From Alphaproteobacteria bacterium (lineage in GTDB: Bacteria > Pseudomonadota > Alphaproteobacteria > Micropepsales > Micropepsaceae), in contig JADHVO010000005.1 of NCBI GenBank assembly GCA_016783965.1, positions 186,001 to 250,000 on the forward strand: a stretch of 64,000 nt of DNA, read 5' to 3'. How positions within the stretch are numbered: the stretch's first letter is position 1; each line of letters begins with the position of its first letter. A model generated the notes under the pieces. It worked only from the letters and a program-made list of their open reading frames with translations, ran no database searches and was not told the DNA's origin. This document shows positions 27,591-36,604 of this stretch, in pieces. The position numbers and the translations under genes are program-made.

Positions 27591-29873
27591 ATGACCGTCG
27601 CGAACACAGTGCCTGCGCCGCAGAGTGGCGGCGTTCTCGGTTGGTTGGGCAGCGTCTCGCGGCCCTCGCTGCTCGCATTTGGCGTAGCTGTCCTCGCAAT
27701 ACTCTCCTGCGTCCTGACCTACGCTACGGTCACGGGACTCCTGCCAATCGCCCCGACCCCACAGGTTCTTTTCAGCCTGGTGGGCATCAACGCGGTTCTC
27801 GCCGCTGCGCTGCTGGTGCTTATCGGCTGGCGGCTCGCGCGGCTGTGGCGGGCGCGCAATGCCGGCCTGGCGGGGGCGCGGCTGCATGTGCGCCTGGTCG
27901 CGATGTTCGGCGCGGTGGCGGTGACGCCGGCGATCTTCGTGGCGATCTTCGCCGCCCTGACATTGAACCTCGGCATGGAGCAGTGGTTCTCCAGTAAGGT
28001 GCAGACCGCGGTGAATAACGCGGTGAACGTCGCGCACCTCTACCGCGACGAATATCTGCAGGGCATCAAGCTCGATGCCTATGACGTGGCGAACGGGATC
28101 GAGCGCGATCCCAACTTGTTCGATGCGGACCATCACTTCAGCCAGGCGCTGATGTTCGAAAAGCTCCAGTTGATGACAGAAGATCGCCGGCTGCTGGGAT
28201 CTTACATCTTCGATTCTCACGGCACGATCTTGGGCAGCAGCAAGCTTCCGACCTTCAAGGACCCGAGCCCACCGTCGGCGAGTGATATCGTCGAAGCAAC
28301 CCAGGGCTTGGTCATCATCGACGCGCGCGACACCAATGCGGTGAAGGCGCTGATTCACCTGCCGCTGCTGACAGACGCCTACCTGATGGTGATCAAGCGC
28401 ATCGATCCGACCGTGGCCGGCTACTACAAGAGCGCGGTCACGACGGCGAACGAATACCAGCGGCTGGAACAAAACCGTTCCGAGGTGCAGTTGATCTTCG
28501 CAGCGATCTACATCGTCGTATCGCTGGTCGTTCTGCTGGTGGCGATCTGGCTCGGGCTGTGGGCCGCGAACCGTATCGTGCGCCCGATCTCCAGCCTGAT
28601 CGGTGCGGCGGAGCGGGTGTCGGAAGGCGACCTCAAGGCGCAGGTGGAGGTCGAGCGCTACGACGACGAGGTCGGTGCGCTCGGTATGGCGTTCAACCGC
28701 ATGATCTCGCAGCTCGACAGCCAGCGCAGCGCACTGGTGTCGGTCAATCGCCAGAATGATGAGCGCCGCCGTTTCACCGAGGCGGTGCTGGCCGGCGTCA
28801 GTGCCGGCGTGATCGGCCTTGACCACGACGGCTCCGTCACCGTGGTGAACCGTGCCGCTGCACGTCTGCTGAACGCCGCGCCGGAAGACCTCGAGGGTCA
28901 GCATTATGCGGAAGCTGTGCCCGAACTCGCGGCCCTGATCCGCCGCGCGATCAGCGAGCCTGTCGGCCGCGCAAGCGGTGAAGTTACCGTCAAGCGCGGC
29001 ACGACCATGCGCGCGCTGAGCGTGCAGGTGGCCAGCGAACGCGGGCCGGACTCAAGCGGCTTCGTCGCAACCTTCGACGACATCACCGATCTTGTCTCCG
29101 CCCAGCGCACCGCCGCATGGGCCGACGTCGCGCGGCGCATCGCGCATGAGATCAAGAACCCCCTGACACCGATTCAGCTCTCGGCGGAGCGCCTCAAACG
29201 CAAGTACGGCGCCGAGGTCTCGACCGATCCCGAAGTGTTCGCACAGTGCACCGATACCATCATCCGCCAGGTCGGTGACATCGGACGCATGGTCGACGAG
29301 TTCTCCTCGTTCGCGCGTATGCCGACGCCAGTGATGCGGCGCGAGAACGCGCAGGAGCTTATCCAGCAGGCTGTGTTCCTCCAGCGTGTCGGCAATCCAC
29401 AGATCACGTACGAAACGCGGCTGCCTAAGGAGCCGGTGTATTTCGAGGCCGACGGCCGGCTGGTATCGCAGGCGCTCACCAACGTGCTCAAGAATGCCGG
29501 AGAGGGCGTGAATGCGCGCCTCACCAAGGGCGACGACGTCACGCCGGGAAGGATCACGCTGAGCCTCGAGCCGGGCGAGTGCAGGCTCGTATTCCGCGTG
29601 ACCGACAACGGCATTGGGTTGCCGCACGAACATCGCGACCGCCTGACCGAACCCTATGTCACGACGCGAGCCAAGGGCACGGGCCTAGGCCTCGCAATCG
29701 TGCGCAAGATCCTCGAAGACCATGGCGGCGAACTCGTGTTGCAGGACGCAGGCCATGACGGCTCCGGCAAGACGGATCATCACGGCGCGGAGGTCGTTAT
29801 GACCTTCCCGCTCGCGCAGAAGAACTCGAAAGGGGCAACGGATGAGCAAACACGGGTCGCAGATCGCGTCTGA
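27591..29873 (+). CDS. ntrY: Membrane sensor kinase NtrY
   Basis: The 760-residue kinase has three closely spaced N-terminal transmembrane helices (within residues 15-130), a periplasmic sensing region (about 130-290), a further helix (about 295-325) leading into a HAMP domain (NRIVRPISSLIGAAERVSEG), a PAS domain, and a kinase core with H box [20 protein letters not shown] and G box GTGLGLAIV. This is the standard NtrY architecture, linked to nitrogen, redox and envelope responses in alphaproteobacteria. Its end overlaps ntrX by 32 bases. Confidence 0.95.
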   Translation: MTVANTVPAPQSGGVLGWLGSVSRPSLLAFGVAVLAILSCVLTYATVTGLLPIAPTPQVLFSLVGINAVLAAALLVLIGWRLARLWRARNAGLAGARLHVRLVAMFGAVAVTPAIFVAIFAALTLNLGMEQWFSSKVQTAVNNAVNVAHLYRDEYLQGIKLDAYDVANGIERDPNLFDADHHFSQALMFEKLQLMTEDRRLLGSYIFDSHGTILGSSKLPTFKDPSPPSASDIVEATQGLVIIDARDTNAVKALIHLPLLTDAYLMVIKRIDPTVAGYYKSAVTTANEYQRLEQNRSEVQLIFAAIYIVVSLVVLLVAIWLGLWAANRIVRPISSLIGAAERVSEGDLKAQVEVERYDDEVGALGMAFNRMISQLDSQRSALVSVNRQNDERRRFTEAVLAGVSAGVIGLDHDGSVTVVNRAAARLLNAAPEDLEGQHYAEAVPELAALIRRAISEPVGRASGEVTVKRGTTMRALSVQVASERGPDSSGFVATFDDITDLVSAQRTAAWADVARRIAHEIKNPLTPIQLSAERLKRKYGAEVSTDPEVFAQCTDTIIRQVGDIGRMVDEFSSFARMPTPVMRRENAQELIQQAVFLQRVGNPQITYETRLPKEPVYFEADGRLVSQALTNVLKNAGEGVNARLTKGDDVTPGRITLSLEPGECRLVFRVTDNGIGLPHEHRDRLTEPYVTTRAKGTGLGLAIVRKILEDHGGELVLQDAGHDGSGKTDHHGAEVVMTFPLAQKNSKGATDEQTRVADRV

Positions 29874-31254
29874 GATTCTCATCGTCGACGACGAAGAGGA
29901 CATTCGCGACCTTATTGCCGGCATCCTGAAGGATGAAGGCTATGATACGCGCGTGGCGGGCGACAGCGACGGGGCGCTGAACGCCGTGCGGCTGCGCAGG
30001 CCGCAGCTTGTCGTTCTCGATATCTGGCTCCAGGGCTCCAAGCTGGACGGCATTCAGGTGCTCGACTCGCTGAAGCGCGAGCAGCCCGACCTGCCGGTGG
30101 TCATGATCTCCGGTCACGGCACGATCGAGACCGCCGTAGCGTCGATCAAAAAGGGCGCCTATGACTTCATCGAGAAGCCGTTCAAGGCCGACCGCCTGAT
30201 CCATGTCGTCAGCCGCGCGTTGGAAGCGTCGCGGCTGCGGCGCGAGGTGAACGAGCTGCGCCTGAAGACTGGTGATGATTCCGAGTTCATCGGCCAGTCG
30301 TCAGCGATCTCCCAGATCAGGCAGGCGGTCGACAAGATCGCACCGACCAACAGCCGCGTCTTCATTTCGGGCCCCGCGGGATCGGGCAAGGAAGTCGTGG
30401 CCCGGCTGATCCACGCGAATTCGCGCCGCGCGAGCAACGCGTTCGTCGCAGTCAACTGCGCCACGATGGCGCCGAGCCGGATCGAGACCGAGCTGTTCGG
30501 CGGCGAGGGCGGCGACGGCCCGCGCAAGACCGGCATGTTCGAGCTGGCGCACAACGGCACGCTTTACCTCGACGAGGTCGCGGACATGCCGCTCGAGACG
30601 CAGGGCAAGATCCTGCGTGTGCTGGTGGACCAGACCTTCACGCGCGTTGGCGGCACACAGCGCGTGCAGGTCGACGCACGCGTGATCTGTTCGACCACGC
30701 GCGACTTGCGCTCCGAGATCACAGCCGGGCGGTTCCGCGAAGATCTCTATCATCGCCTCAACGTAGTGCCGGTGCGCGTGCCGTCGCTGTCGGACCGGCG
30801 CGACGACATCCCGCTGCTGGTCACGCATTTCATGAAGCGGCTGTCGGCGCAGTCCGGCCTCGCCATGCGCGAGATCGGCGACGATGCGATGGCTGTGCTT
30901 CAGGCCCATAGCTGGCCGGGCAATGTGCGCCAGCTCCGCAATATCGTCGAGCGGCTGCTTATCCTTGCCACCGACGACGCGGCGCAGGTGATCTCGGCTG
31001 ATCTTTTGCCGTCGGATCTGGGCTCCAGCGCGCCCTGGGGCGGCGGCGGGCGCGGCGACCTCGTGATCTCGCTGCCGCTGCGCGAAGCGCGCGAGATCTT
31101 CGAGCGCGACTACCTCGTGGCGCAGATCAACCGCTTCGGCGGCAACATCTCGCGCACCGCCGCGTTCATCGGCATGGAACGCTCGGCGCTGCACCGCAAG
31201 CTGAAGTCGTTGGGCGTCGGCCCTAACGGACGCGAGCAGGGCTTCAACGCGTGA
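29842..31254 (+). CDS. ntrX: Response regulator NtrX
   Basis: A 470-residue NtrC-like regulator with receiver Asp60 (VVLDIWL), an AAA+ domain with Walker A GPAGSGKE, and a Fis-type C-terminal helix-turn-helix. In the place of the GAFTGA loop it reads EGGDGPRKTG, so it cannot make the usual sigma-54 contact; NtrX proteins of this class generally lack the motif and are thought to act as DNA-binding regulators without sigma-54. The start lies inside the ntrY 3' end, in a different frame, implying coupling. It is followed directly by an aminotransferase gene. Confidence 0.95.
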   Translation: MSKHGSQIASEILIVDDEEDIRDLIAGILKDEGYDTRVAGDSDGALNAVRLRRPQLVVLDIWLQGSKLDGIQVLDSLKREQPDLPVVMISGHGTIETAVASIKKGAYDFIEKPFKADRLIHVVSRALEASRLRREVNELRLKTGDDSEFIGQSSAISQIRQAVDKIAPTNSRVFISGPAGSGKEVVARLIHANSRRASNAFVAVNCATMAPSRIETELFGGEGGDGPRKTGMFELAHNGTLYLDEVADMPLETQGKILRVLVDQTFTRVGGTQRVQVDARVICSTTRDLRSEITAGRFREDLYHRLNVVPVRVPSLSDRRDDIPLLVTHFMKRLSAQSGLAMREIGDDAMAVLQAHSWPGNVRQLRNIVERLLILATDDAAQVISADLLPSDLGSSAPWGGGGRGDLVISLPLREAREIFERDYLVAQINRFGGNISRTAAFIGMERSALHRKLKSLGVGPNGREQGFNA

Positions 31255-32147
31255 GCAAAGGCTGGAACGGCCGCGCGCCGGCCGGACGCGTAGCGTATGT
31301 GAACGGCCGGTACGTGCCACACGGGCACGCGGGTGTGCACATCGAGGACCGCGGCTTCCAGCTCGGCGACGCGGTGTACGAAGTGTGCGCGGTGGTCGAT
31401 GGCGCGCTGATGGACGAGGAGGAACACCTCGACCGCCTGGTGCGCTCGGTCGGCGAGATCGAAATGGCGATGCCGATGCCGCGCAACGCGCTGAAGCTCG
31501 TCTTGCGCGAAGTGGTACGCCGCAACGGCGTTCAGGATGGTCTCCTTTATCTGCAAGTGACGCGCGGCGCGGTCCGGCGCGATCATCCCATTCCCGACAA
31601 GCAACCCCGTCCGAGCCTCGTCATCACGGCGCGATCGTGGGACGTCGGCGGCGCGAAGAAGCGGCACGACGACGGCATTGCCGTGATCTCCGCGCCCGAC
31701 GAGCGTTGGGGCAGGGTGGACATCAAGACGGTGCAACTCCTCCCCAACCTGTTGGCTAAGACCGCGGCCCGGCGGGCCGGCGCTTATGAGGCATGGCTGG
31801 TAGACCGGGACGGCATGGTCACCGAGGGTTCCTCCACCACAGCGTGGATCGTGGATGCACAGGGGCGGCTCACTACGCGGAACCTGACGCGCGCCGTCCT
31901 GCCCGGCGTCACCCGCCGTGTTATCCTGGAGGCGGCAGCGGCCGCGCAGTTGCCGGTGCGTGAGGTGGCGTTTTCGCTGACGGATGCACAGGCGGCGAAG
32001 GAGGCCTTCATTTCGTCGGCCACCGGCATTGTGCCGGTAACCAAGATCGATGGCCAGACGCTTGGCGATGGCAGGCCGGGGCCGCTAACGCGCCGGGTCC
32101 AGGAGCTCTACGAAGCCGAATCCGAGCGGCGCGCCAAGGGATTGTAG
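31251..32147 (+). CDS. Class IV aminotransferase, D-amino-acid transaminase type
   Basis: A 298-residue PLP enzyme of fold type IV. The PLP lysine is in RVDIKTVQLLPN, the phosphate-binding region is EGSSTTAWIV and SSATGIVPVTKIDG follows. The early YVNGRYVPH and DRGFQLGDAVYEV match D-alanine aminotransferases (Dat), with branched-chain aminotransferases as the alternative. It starts at GTG overlapping the ntrX stop. An aminotransferase at this position between ntrX and hfq is common in alphaproteobacteria and may supply D-amino acids for cell-wall synthesis (inference). Confidence 0.88.
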   Translation: MSKGWNGRAPAGRVAYVNGRYVPHGHAGVHIEDRGFQLGDAVYEVCAVVDGALMDEEEHLDRLVRSVGEIEMAMPMPRNALKLVLREVVRRNGVQDGLLYLQVTRGAVRRDHPIPDKQPRPSLVITARSWDVGGAKKRHDDGIAVISAPDERWGRVDIKTVQLLPNLLAKTAARRAGAYEAWLVDRDGMVTEGSSTTAWIVDAQGRLTTRNLTRAVLPGVTRRVILEAAAAAQLPVREVAFSLTDAQAAKEAFISSATGIVPVTKIDGQTLGDGRPGPLTRRVQELYEAESERRAKGL

Positions 32148-32238
32148 GCAAAGCCCCTTTCGCAAATGCAGCAAGGCGGAATATGCTGAGTCCTAATGCT
32201 TCGCAGGGGCGCGGAGCATCTTTCACTTGGACTCCCCG

Positions 32239-32490
32239 ATGAGCGAAAAACAACAAAATCTGCAAGACACGTTTCTGAACGCGGTCCGCAAAAGCAAATC
32301 GGCCGTTACCATCTTTCTGGTCAACGGCGTGAAACTCCAAGGCAACATTACGTGGTTCGACAATTTCTGCGTTCTCCTGCGCCGGGACGGCCAGGCACAA
32401 CTCGTCTACAAGCACGCGATCTCGACGGTCATGCCGCTGGGACCGATCCAGCTTCAGGACGAAGCGACAACGGCGTCCGAGACCGCCTGA
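32239..32490 (+). CDS. hfq: RNA chaperone Hfq
   Basis: An 83-residue Sm-like protein that forms a hexamer and pairs small RNAs with mRNAs. The Sm1 motif lies in [20 protein letters not shown] and the Sm2 motif in [10 protein letters not shown] (YKHA is the usual Hfq signature); NLQDTFLN contains the proximal-face residues. I start at ATG 32239 (MSEKQQ); a TTG four codons upstream is less likely. It precedes hflX as in most proteobacteria, and hflX begins 30 bases later. Confidence 0.96.
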   Translation: MSEKQQNLQDTFLNAVRKSKSAVTIFLVNGVKLQGNITWFDNFCVLLRRDGQAQLVYKHAISTVMPLGPIQLQDEATTASETA

Positions 32491-32519
32491 AGCCGAAGCC
32501 CGCATCTGGTTACGACGAG

Positions 32520-33830
32520 GTGCGCGACACGCTGCGCACGGCGTTTGTCGTGCACGTGGAGCCGAAAGCGCATGCGGCGGGCGCGCGCGCGGATCGCGAT
32601 GCGGAGGCGCGGCTGGAAGAGGCTGTGGGCCTGACCGCGGCGATCGGGCTCAAGGTCATCGAGCGCTTCATCGTGCCGCTGGCGCGGCCGACGCCGGCGA
32701 CGCTGATCGGCAGCGGCAAGGTCGATGAAATCGCTACCGCGACGAAGTCGCTGGAGCCGACGGTCGTGATCATGAACGCGCAGCTGTCTCCCGTGCAGCA
32801 GCGCAACCTGGAGAAGGCCTGGGGCACCAAAGTGCTCGACCGCACGGCGCTGATCTTGGAGATCTTCGGCGAGCGTGCACGCACCCATGAGGGCCGGTTG
32901 CAGGTCGAGCTGGCGCATTTGTCCTACCAGCGCTCGCGCCTGGTGCGGTCGTGGACCCACCTTGAGCGGCAACGCGGTGGCTTCGGCTTCCTGGGCGGGC
33001 CGGGCGAAAGCCAGATCGAGACCGACCGGCGCCTGATCGGCGACCGCATCGTGCGGATCGAGAAGGAACTGGAGCAGGTCAAGCGGACGCGCGGGCTGCA
33101 ACGGGCGGCGCGCAAGCGCGTGCCATATCCGGTGATCGCGCTGGTCGGCTACACCAACGCGGGCAAGTCGACGCTATTCAACCGGCTAACGGCGTCGGAC
33201 GTACTCGCCAAGGACCTGCTGTTCGCCACGCTCGATCCCACCATGCGGGGGATCAAGCTGCCCAAAGGCACCCGCGCGATCCTGTCGGACACCGTCGGGT
33301 TCATCGCCGACCTGCCGACCGAGCTGGTGGCGGCCTTCCGCGCCACGCTGGAGGAGGTCCTGGAGGCGGATGTGATCTGCCACGTCCGGGATATCTCCCA
33401 TGCCGAGAGTTCCGCCCAGAAGGCGGACGTGCTGAAAGTGCTGGCCGACCTCGGTGTCGAGACCGGCGGCGAGCGGCCGTTCGTCGAGGTGCTCAACAAG
33501 ATCGACCGGGTCGAGCCGGAGGTGCGTGCCGGGCTGCTGGCGGGCAACGCGCGGCTGGGGCCGATCGCGGTGTCGGCGCTGACCGGCGACGGACTGGACC
33601 AGCTTGAGGCGCGGTTCGAGGAACTGTTGACGGCCGCCAACATTCGATTCCGCCTGATATTGCGGCACTCCGACGGTGAGGGCTTGGCGTGGGCCTACCG
33701 GCATGCGCAGGTGTTGGGACGGACGGACAAGGCTAGGGGTGTGGAGCTGACGCTGGCAGTCGATCCACAGGATGTGGATCGTTTCGAACGGAAATTCACA
33801 GGCGAAAAGTTCGTGAGAACAACCGGGTAG
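32520..33830 (+). CDS. hflX: Ribosome-associated GTPase HflX
   Basis: A 436-residue GTPase that splits stalled ribosomes. It has the HflX N-terminal domain (EARLEEAVGLTAAI, PATLIGSGKVDEI), the coiled linker with GGPGESQIETDRR, and a G domain with G1 GYTNAGKST, G3 DTVGFI and G4 NKID. The frame is open far upstream through hfq, but no ATG fits; GTG 32520, 30 bases past the hfq stop, gives the expected short N-terminus, although its ribosome binding site is weak. Confidence 0.93.
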   Translation: MRDTLRTAFVVHVEPKAHAAGARADRDAEARLEEAVGLTAAIGLKVIERFIVPLARPTPATLIGSGKVDEIATATKSLEPTVVIMNAQLSPVQQRNLEKAWGTKVLDRTALILEIFGERARTHEGRLQVELAHLSYQRSRLVRSWTHLERQRGGFGFLGGPGESQIETDRRLIGDRIVRIEKELEQVKRTRGLQRAARKRVPYPVIALVGYTNAGKSTLFNRLTASDVLAKDLLFATLDPTMRGIKLPKGTRAILSDTVGFIADLPTELVAAFRATLEEVLEADVICHVRDISHAESSAQKADVLKVLADLGVETGGERPFVEVLNKIDRVEPEVRAGLLAGNARLGPIAVSALTGDGLDQLEARFEELLTAANIRFRLILRHSDGEGLAWAYRHAQVLGRTDKARGVELTLAVDPQDVDRFERKFTGEKFVRTTG

Positions 33831-33878
33831 GCCGAGCTCTTCACTCCGGCCCTGAACTATCCACACGTCCTGCCGCGC

Positions 33879-34673
33879 TTAAGGTTCCTTCGCCTCGGTC
33901 TTCGCTCTTGTCCATAGTGCCTCCAACTCGTCGAGCGGGACGTCATTCGGGTTCTTGTTGGCGGCTGCCAACTGCCGCTCGATCCAGATCCAGCGGCGGG
34001 TGACCTTGGCGTTGGTGGCGCGCAGGGCGGCCTCGGGGTCGACCGACAGGTGGCGCGAAAGGTTGGCGATGACGAAGAGCAGGTCGCCGATTTCGCCCTC
34101 GACCTCGGCGTGGCTGGCACCGGATTTGTGAGCGGCGACAATCTCGGCGGCTTCCTCCGCTACTTTGTCCAGCACGCGGTCGGCGGAATTCCAGTCGAAT
34201 CCGACACTTGAGAGCCGCTTTTGAAGCTTGTCCGCCCGACTGAGTGCGGGCAGGGCGCGGGCGACATCGTCCAGCACCCCGGACTGGCCTTTGGTAGCGC
34301 GCTCCTCGGCCTTCGCCTTCTCCCAGAGGCCCACCGGACCCGGCACGCCGTCGGCGAAGATGTCCTGGCGGCGGCGGATCATCTTCTCGGACGCCGCCAG
34401 CACCACGTCGCCGAGGTCGAACAGACCGCGCTCGCCGGCCATCGCCGAATGGTAGACGACCTGGAACAGCAGATCGCCGAGTTCCTCCTTCAGCGCCAAC
34501 CAGTCCTGGTCCTCGATGGCGCCGGCGACCTCGTAGGCTTCCTCGATGGTGTAGGGCGCGATGGTCTCGAAGGTCTGCGCCTGGTGCCACGGGCAACCGG
34601 TCTGGCGGTCGCGCAGACGGCGCACGATCTCCACGAGGATGGCAATGTCGCGACTGGGTTGTGGGCTGGTCAT
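33879..34673 (-). CDS. mazG: Nucleoside triphosphate pyrophosphohydrolase MazG
   Basis: The 264-residue protein hydrolyses NTPs to NMP and pyrophosphate and lowers ppGpp-related stress signalling in E. coli. It contains two MazG domains: the first with CPWHQAQTFETIAPYTIEEAYEV and EELGDLLFQVVYH, the second with EEAAEIV and EGEIGDLLFVIANL; EExxE and ExxD metal-binding motifs are seen in both. ATG 34673 is chosen where the conserved region begins. It converges with hflX, 48 bases away, preserving the usual hfq-hflX-mazG cluster. Confidence 0.95.
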   Translation of the reverse strand: MTSPQPSRDIAILVEIVRRLRDRQTGCPWHQAQTFETIAPYTIEEAYEVAGAIEDQDWLALKEELGDLLFQVVYHSAMAGERGLFDLGDVVLAASEKMIRRRQDIFADGVPGPVGLWEKAKAEERATKGQSGVLDDVARALPALSRADKLQKRLSSVGFDWNSADRVLDKVAEEAAEIVAAHKSGASHAEVEGEIGDLLFVIANLSRHLSVDPEAALRATNAKVTRRWIWIERQLAAANKNPNDVPLDELEALWTRAKTEAKEP

Positions 34674-34742
34674 GGTCCCGAAGCTAGGCCTTACGGGGCA
34701 ACTCTGCGAAGGTGAAATTCGCTCGCCAGGAGGATGATCCAC

Positions 34743-35060
34743 ATGCCTGAATTGCGAAGCAGGCCGACCCTGGCGGACTTGCAGATGTACGTGCGTGAGC
34801 TCGAGGCGGAGCGCGGGTTCACGGCGCAAACGCCGGTCGAGAAGTGCCTCTTGATGGGCGAGGAAGTGGGCGAACTGTTCAAGGCGGTACGCAAAGCGGA
34901 AGGCATCGCCATCGAGCCCGGTGCCAGGGTCGGCGGGATCGGCGAGGAGCTATCCGACATCCTGATCTTCCTGTGCTCGATCGCAAACCGCTATGGCGTC
35001 GACCTGGAGCAGGCGTTCCGCGCCAAGGAAGAGATCAACAAGACCCGGCGATGGGCTTAG
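34743..35060 (+). CDS. Short single-domain MazG-like pyrophosphohydrolase
   Basis: A 105-residue all-helical protein with one MazG-type motif set: EKCLLMGEEVGELFKAVRKAE and, about 25 residues on, IGEELSDILIFLCSIANRYG, carrying the EExxE and ExxD metal ligands. It resembles dCTP/house-cleaning pyrophosphohydrolases of the short MazG/iMazG type. An AGGAGG lies directly before ATG 34734, too close to use; ATG 34743, nine bases after it, is the likely start. It is encoded 69 bases from, and divergent to, the long mazG. Confidence 0.82.
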   Translation: MPELRSRPTLADLQMYVRELEAERGFTAQTPVEKCLLMGEEVGELFKAVRKAEGIAIEPGARVGGIGEELSDILIFLCSIANRYGVDLEQAFRAKEEINKTRRWA

Positions 35061-35710
35061 GCGCCCCGCTTCGCATCCGCGGCGGCAAAGAACGCCAGCT
35101 GGTCCGCGTGCGCTTTCTTGAAGGCGGGGCGGGCGGTTGCGCGGGCGACGTAGGCGCGGCAGGCCGGATACCTCGCCAGTCCGTCGAAGCGGTCGACGAA
35201 GCGCAGCACGTCGGACATCAGGATGTCGGCGACGGAGAACGATCCGGCCAGCCACTCGCGTCTTGCCAGCACGGGCTCCATGCGCTGGAGGCGGAGATCG
35301 AGGAATTGGGTGAGCCATTTCGAACCGGGGGTGTCGCTCGCTTCGCCCATGAAATGGAAGAAGCCCCAGGGCAGGGCCGGCATCTCCACCGAGTTAAGCG
35401 CTGCGAACACCCACTCGATGACCTCGGTGCGGCCTTTGCCGTCGGTTGGCATCAGAGTCGCGCTGCGTTCGCCGAGATGGAGCAGGATCGCGCCGCTCTC
35501 GAAGATCGATTGGTCGCCGTCGGTGAGCCAAGGCACCTGGCCGAACGGTTGGTGCGCGAAGTGCTCCGGCGCGCGGTTTTCGAAGGCCACGCCTTGGACG
35601 CGATACGGTAGGCCGGCCTCTTCCAGCGCCCAGCGGACGCGCAGGTCGCGCACGAAACCGCGTGGAACCTCGGGAACCCATTCGAGTGTGTAGAGAACCA
35701 ACTCCGTCAT
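35057..35710 (-). CDS. Glutathione S-transferase family protein
   Basis: A 217-residue GST: thioredoxin-like N-terminal domain (ELVLYTLEWVPEVPRGFVRD), cis-proline in FGQVPWLTD, glutathione-binding SIFESGAILLHLGE, then a helical C-terminal domain with the N-capping pattern AGSFSVADILMSDVLR. ATG 35710 begins the conserved region although the frame is open upstream. It converges with the short MazG gene, overlapping by four bases. Distinct from the GST at 17 kb; substrate unknown. Confidence 0.88.
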   Translation of the reverse strand: MTELVLYTLEWVPEVPRGFVRDLRVRWALEEAGLPYRVQGVAFENRAPEHFAHQPFGQVPWLTDGDQSIFESGAILLHLGERSATLMPTDGKGRTEVIEWVFAALNSVEMPALPWGFFHFMGEASDTPGSKWLTQFLDLRLQRMEPVLARREWLAGSFSVADILMSDVLRFVDRFDGLARYPACRAYVARATARPAFKKAHADQLAFFAAADAKRGA

Positions 35711-35732
35711 TCCAACTCCGTTTAGCCACAAC

Positions 35733-35806
35733 GTCATGGGCGCCGCCCATCCACCTAACGCGCGTATCCGCGCGAGGAGGGTGGCCGGGTCAAGCCCGGC
35801 CATGAC
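35733..35806. repeat. Cloverleaf-like palindromic intergenic repeat, 74 nt
   Basis: Outer arms GTCATGG (35733-35739) and CCATGAC (35800-35806) are perfectly complementary and enclose further hairpins: GCGCG-TATC-CGCGC near 35760-35774 and GGCCGGG-TCAAG-CCCGGCC (35783-35801), plus CCACC pairing with GGTGG. The GGCCGGGTCAAGCCCGGCC core with a flanking CATGAC is a type of element dispersed between genes in many alphaproteobacteria. It lies between the promoter side of the GST gene and the end of the MerR gene. It is not a tRNA: there is no T-loop or CCA-proximal signature. Confidence 0.7.
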
Positions 35807-35818
35807 GAAGGAGAGGTG

Positions 35819-36604
35819 TCAACCGCCTTGTGCTTTCAACGCTTCGATTGCTTTCCCGACGAAGGCCCAGACCGAGGCGTCGACGGGGAGGCGTGGGGCG
35901 GTGTTGGGGTCGCTCACGGCTTCCTTCCACAAGGCGCCGGCTTTCTGCGCGAGGCCGGGGTCGCCTTTCGTGAACGCTTTCACCATCTCGCTCCAGCGGC
36001 GCGCGAGGTCGAGCGCGGCGGGTGAGGCGGGATCGCCCTTGGCCGAGAGGTCCTTCGCCTCGGCGAACAGGCCGTCCCAGATGCGTGTGACCTCGGCCTG
36101 GTCGAAGGTCGTTTCGCGGGCCTTCAGTCCGACGAGATCCTCTTGTGTGTAGTGCTTTGCGATCAGCGGGTCGAAAATCGCCTTCATCTCTTCGGGTGTG
36201 GCTTTGGTCGTCATCGTCGTCTCCGTTGTCAGTTTTGCGAGGTCGTCGACGGTGAGCGGTTCGTGCCGCTGAAGCCTGGCGCGGGCGGCGCGGACGAGGG
36301 CGAGCGCCTCCGCCGTGCGTCCCGCGTCTCGCGCGAGCGCCTGTTCCTGCGCCGCCAGCACCGCGTCGAGGCGGACAGCCTTGCCGGCTGTCAGCGCCGC
36401 GATGCGGGCGAGCGGGAAGCCCAGCCGCTTGAGCGCGATCACCTGGTGCAGCGCGGCCAGCTCGGCCGGGCCGTACACGCGCCAGCCGGCGGCGGTGCGG
36501 TGCGGCGTCACCAGCCTGTGCTGCTCATAGAGCCTGAGCGCCTTGACGCTGACGCCCAGAAGGCGCGCGGTCTCGGCGGGACTCAGATGGCGGTCGGCGG
36601 TCAT
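35819..36604 (-). CDS. MerR family regulator with TipAS antibiotic-recognition domain
   Basis: A 261-residue regulator. The N-terminal winged helix-turn-helix (about 5-75) has LSPAETARLLGVSVKALRLYEQHRLV, then a coiled dimerisation helix, and the C-terminal TipAS domain (about 140-255) with YTQEDLVGLKARETTFDQAEVTRIW. TipA-type proteins sense thiopeptide and related drugs and activate multidrug responses. ATG 36604 starts the conserved part; the upstream open frame is ignored. No obvious target transporter lies adjacent, so its regulon is unknown. Confidence 0.9.
   Translation of the reverse strand: MTADRHLSPAETARLLGVSVKALRLYEQHRLVTPHRTAAGWRVYGPAELAALHQVIALKRLGFPLARIAALTAGKAVRLDAVLAAQEQALARDAGRTAEALALVRAARARLQRHEPLTVDDLAKLTTETTMTTKATPEEMKAIFDPLIAKHYTQEDLVGLKARETTFDQAEVTRIWDGLFAEAKDLSAKGDPASPAALDLARRWSEMVKAFTKGDPGLAQKAGALWKEAVSDPNTAPRLPVDASVWAFVGKAIEALKAQGG

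Noticed and set aside
35733..35806. tRNA gene, suggested by the 74-nt cloverleaf shape
   Set aside because: No T-loop consensus, no plausible anticodon stem-loop, and stem symmetry is that of a palindromic repeat.
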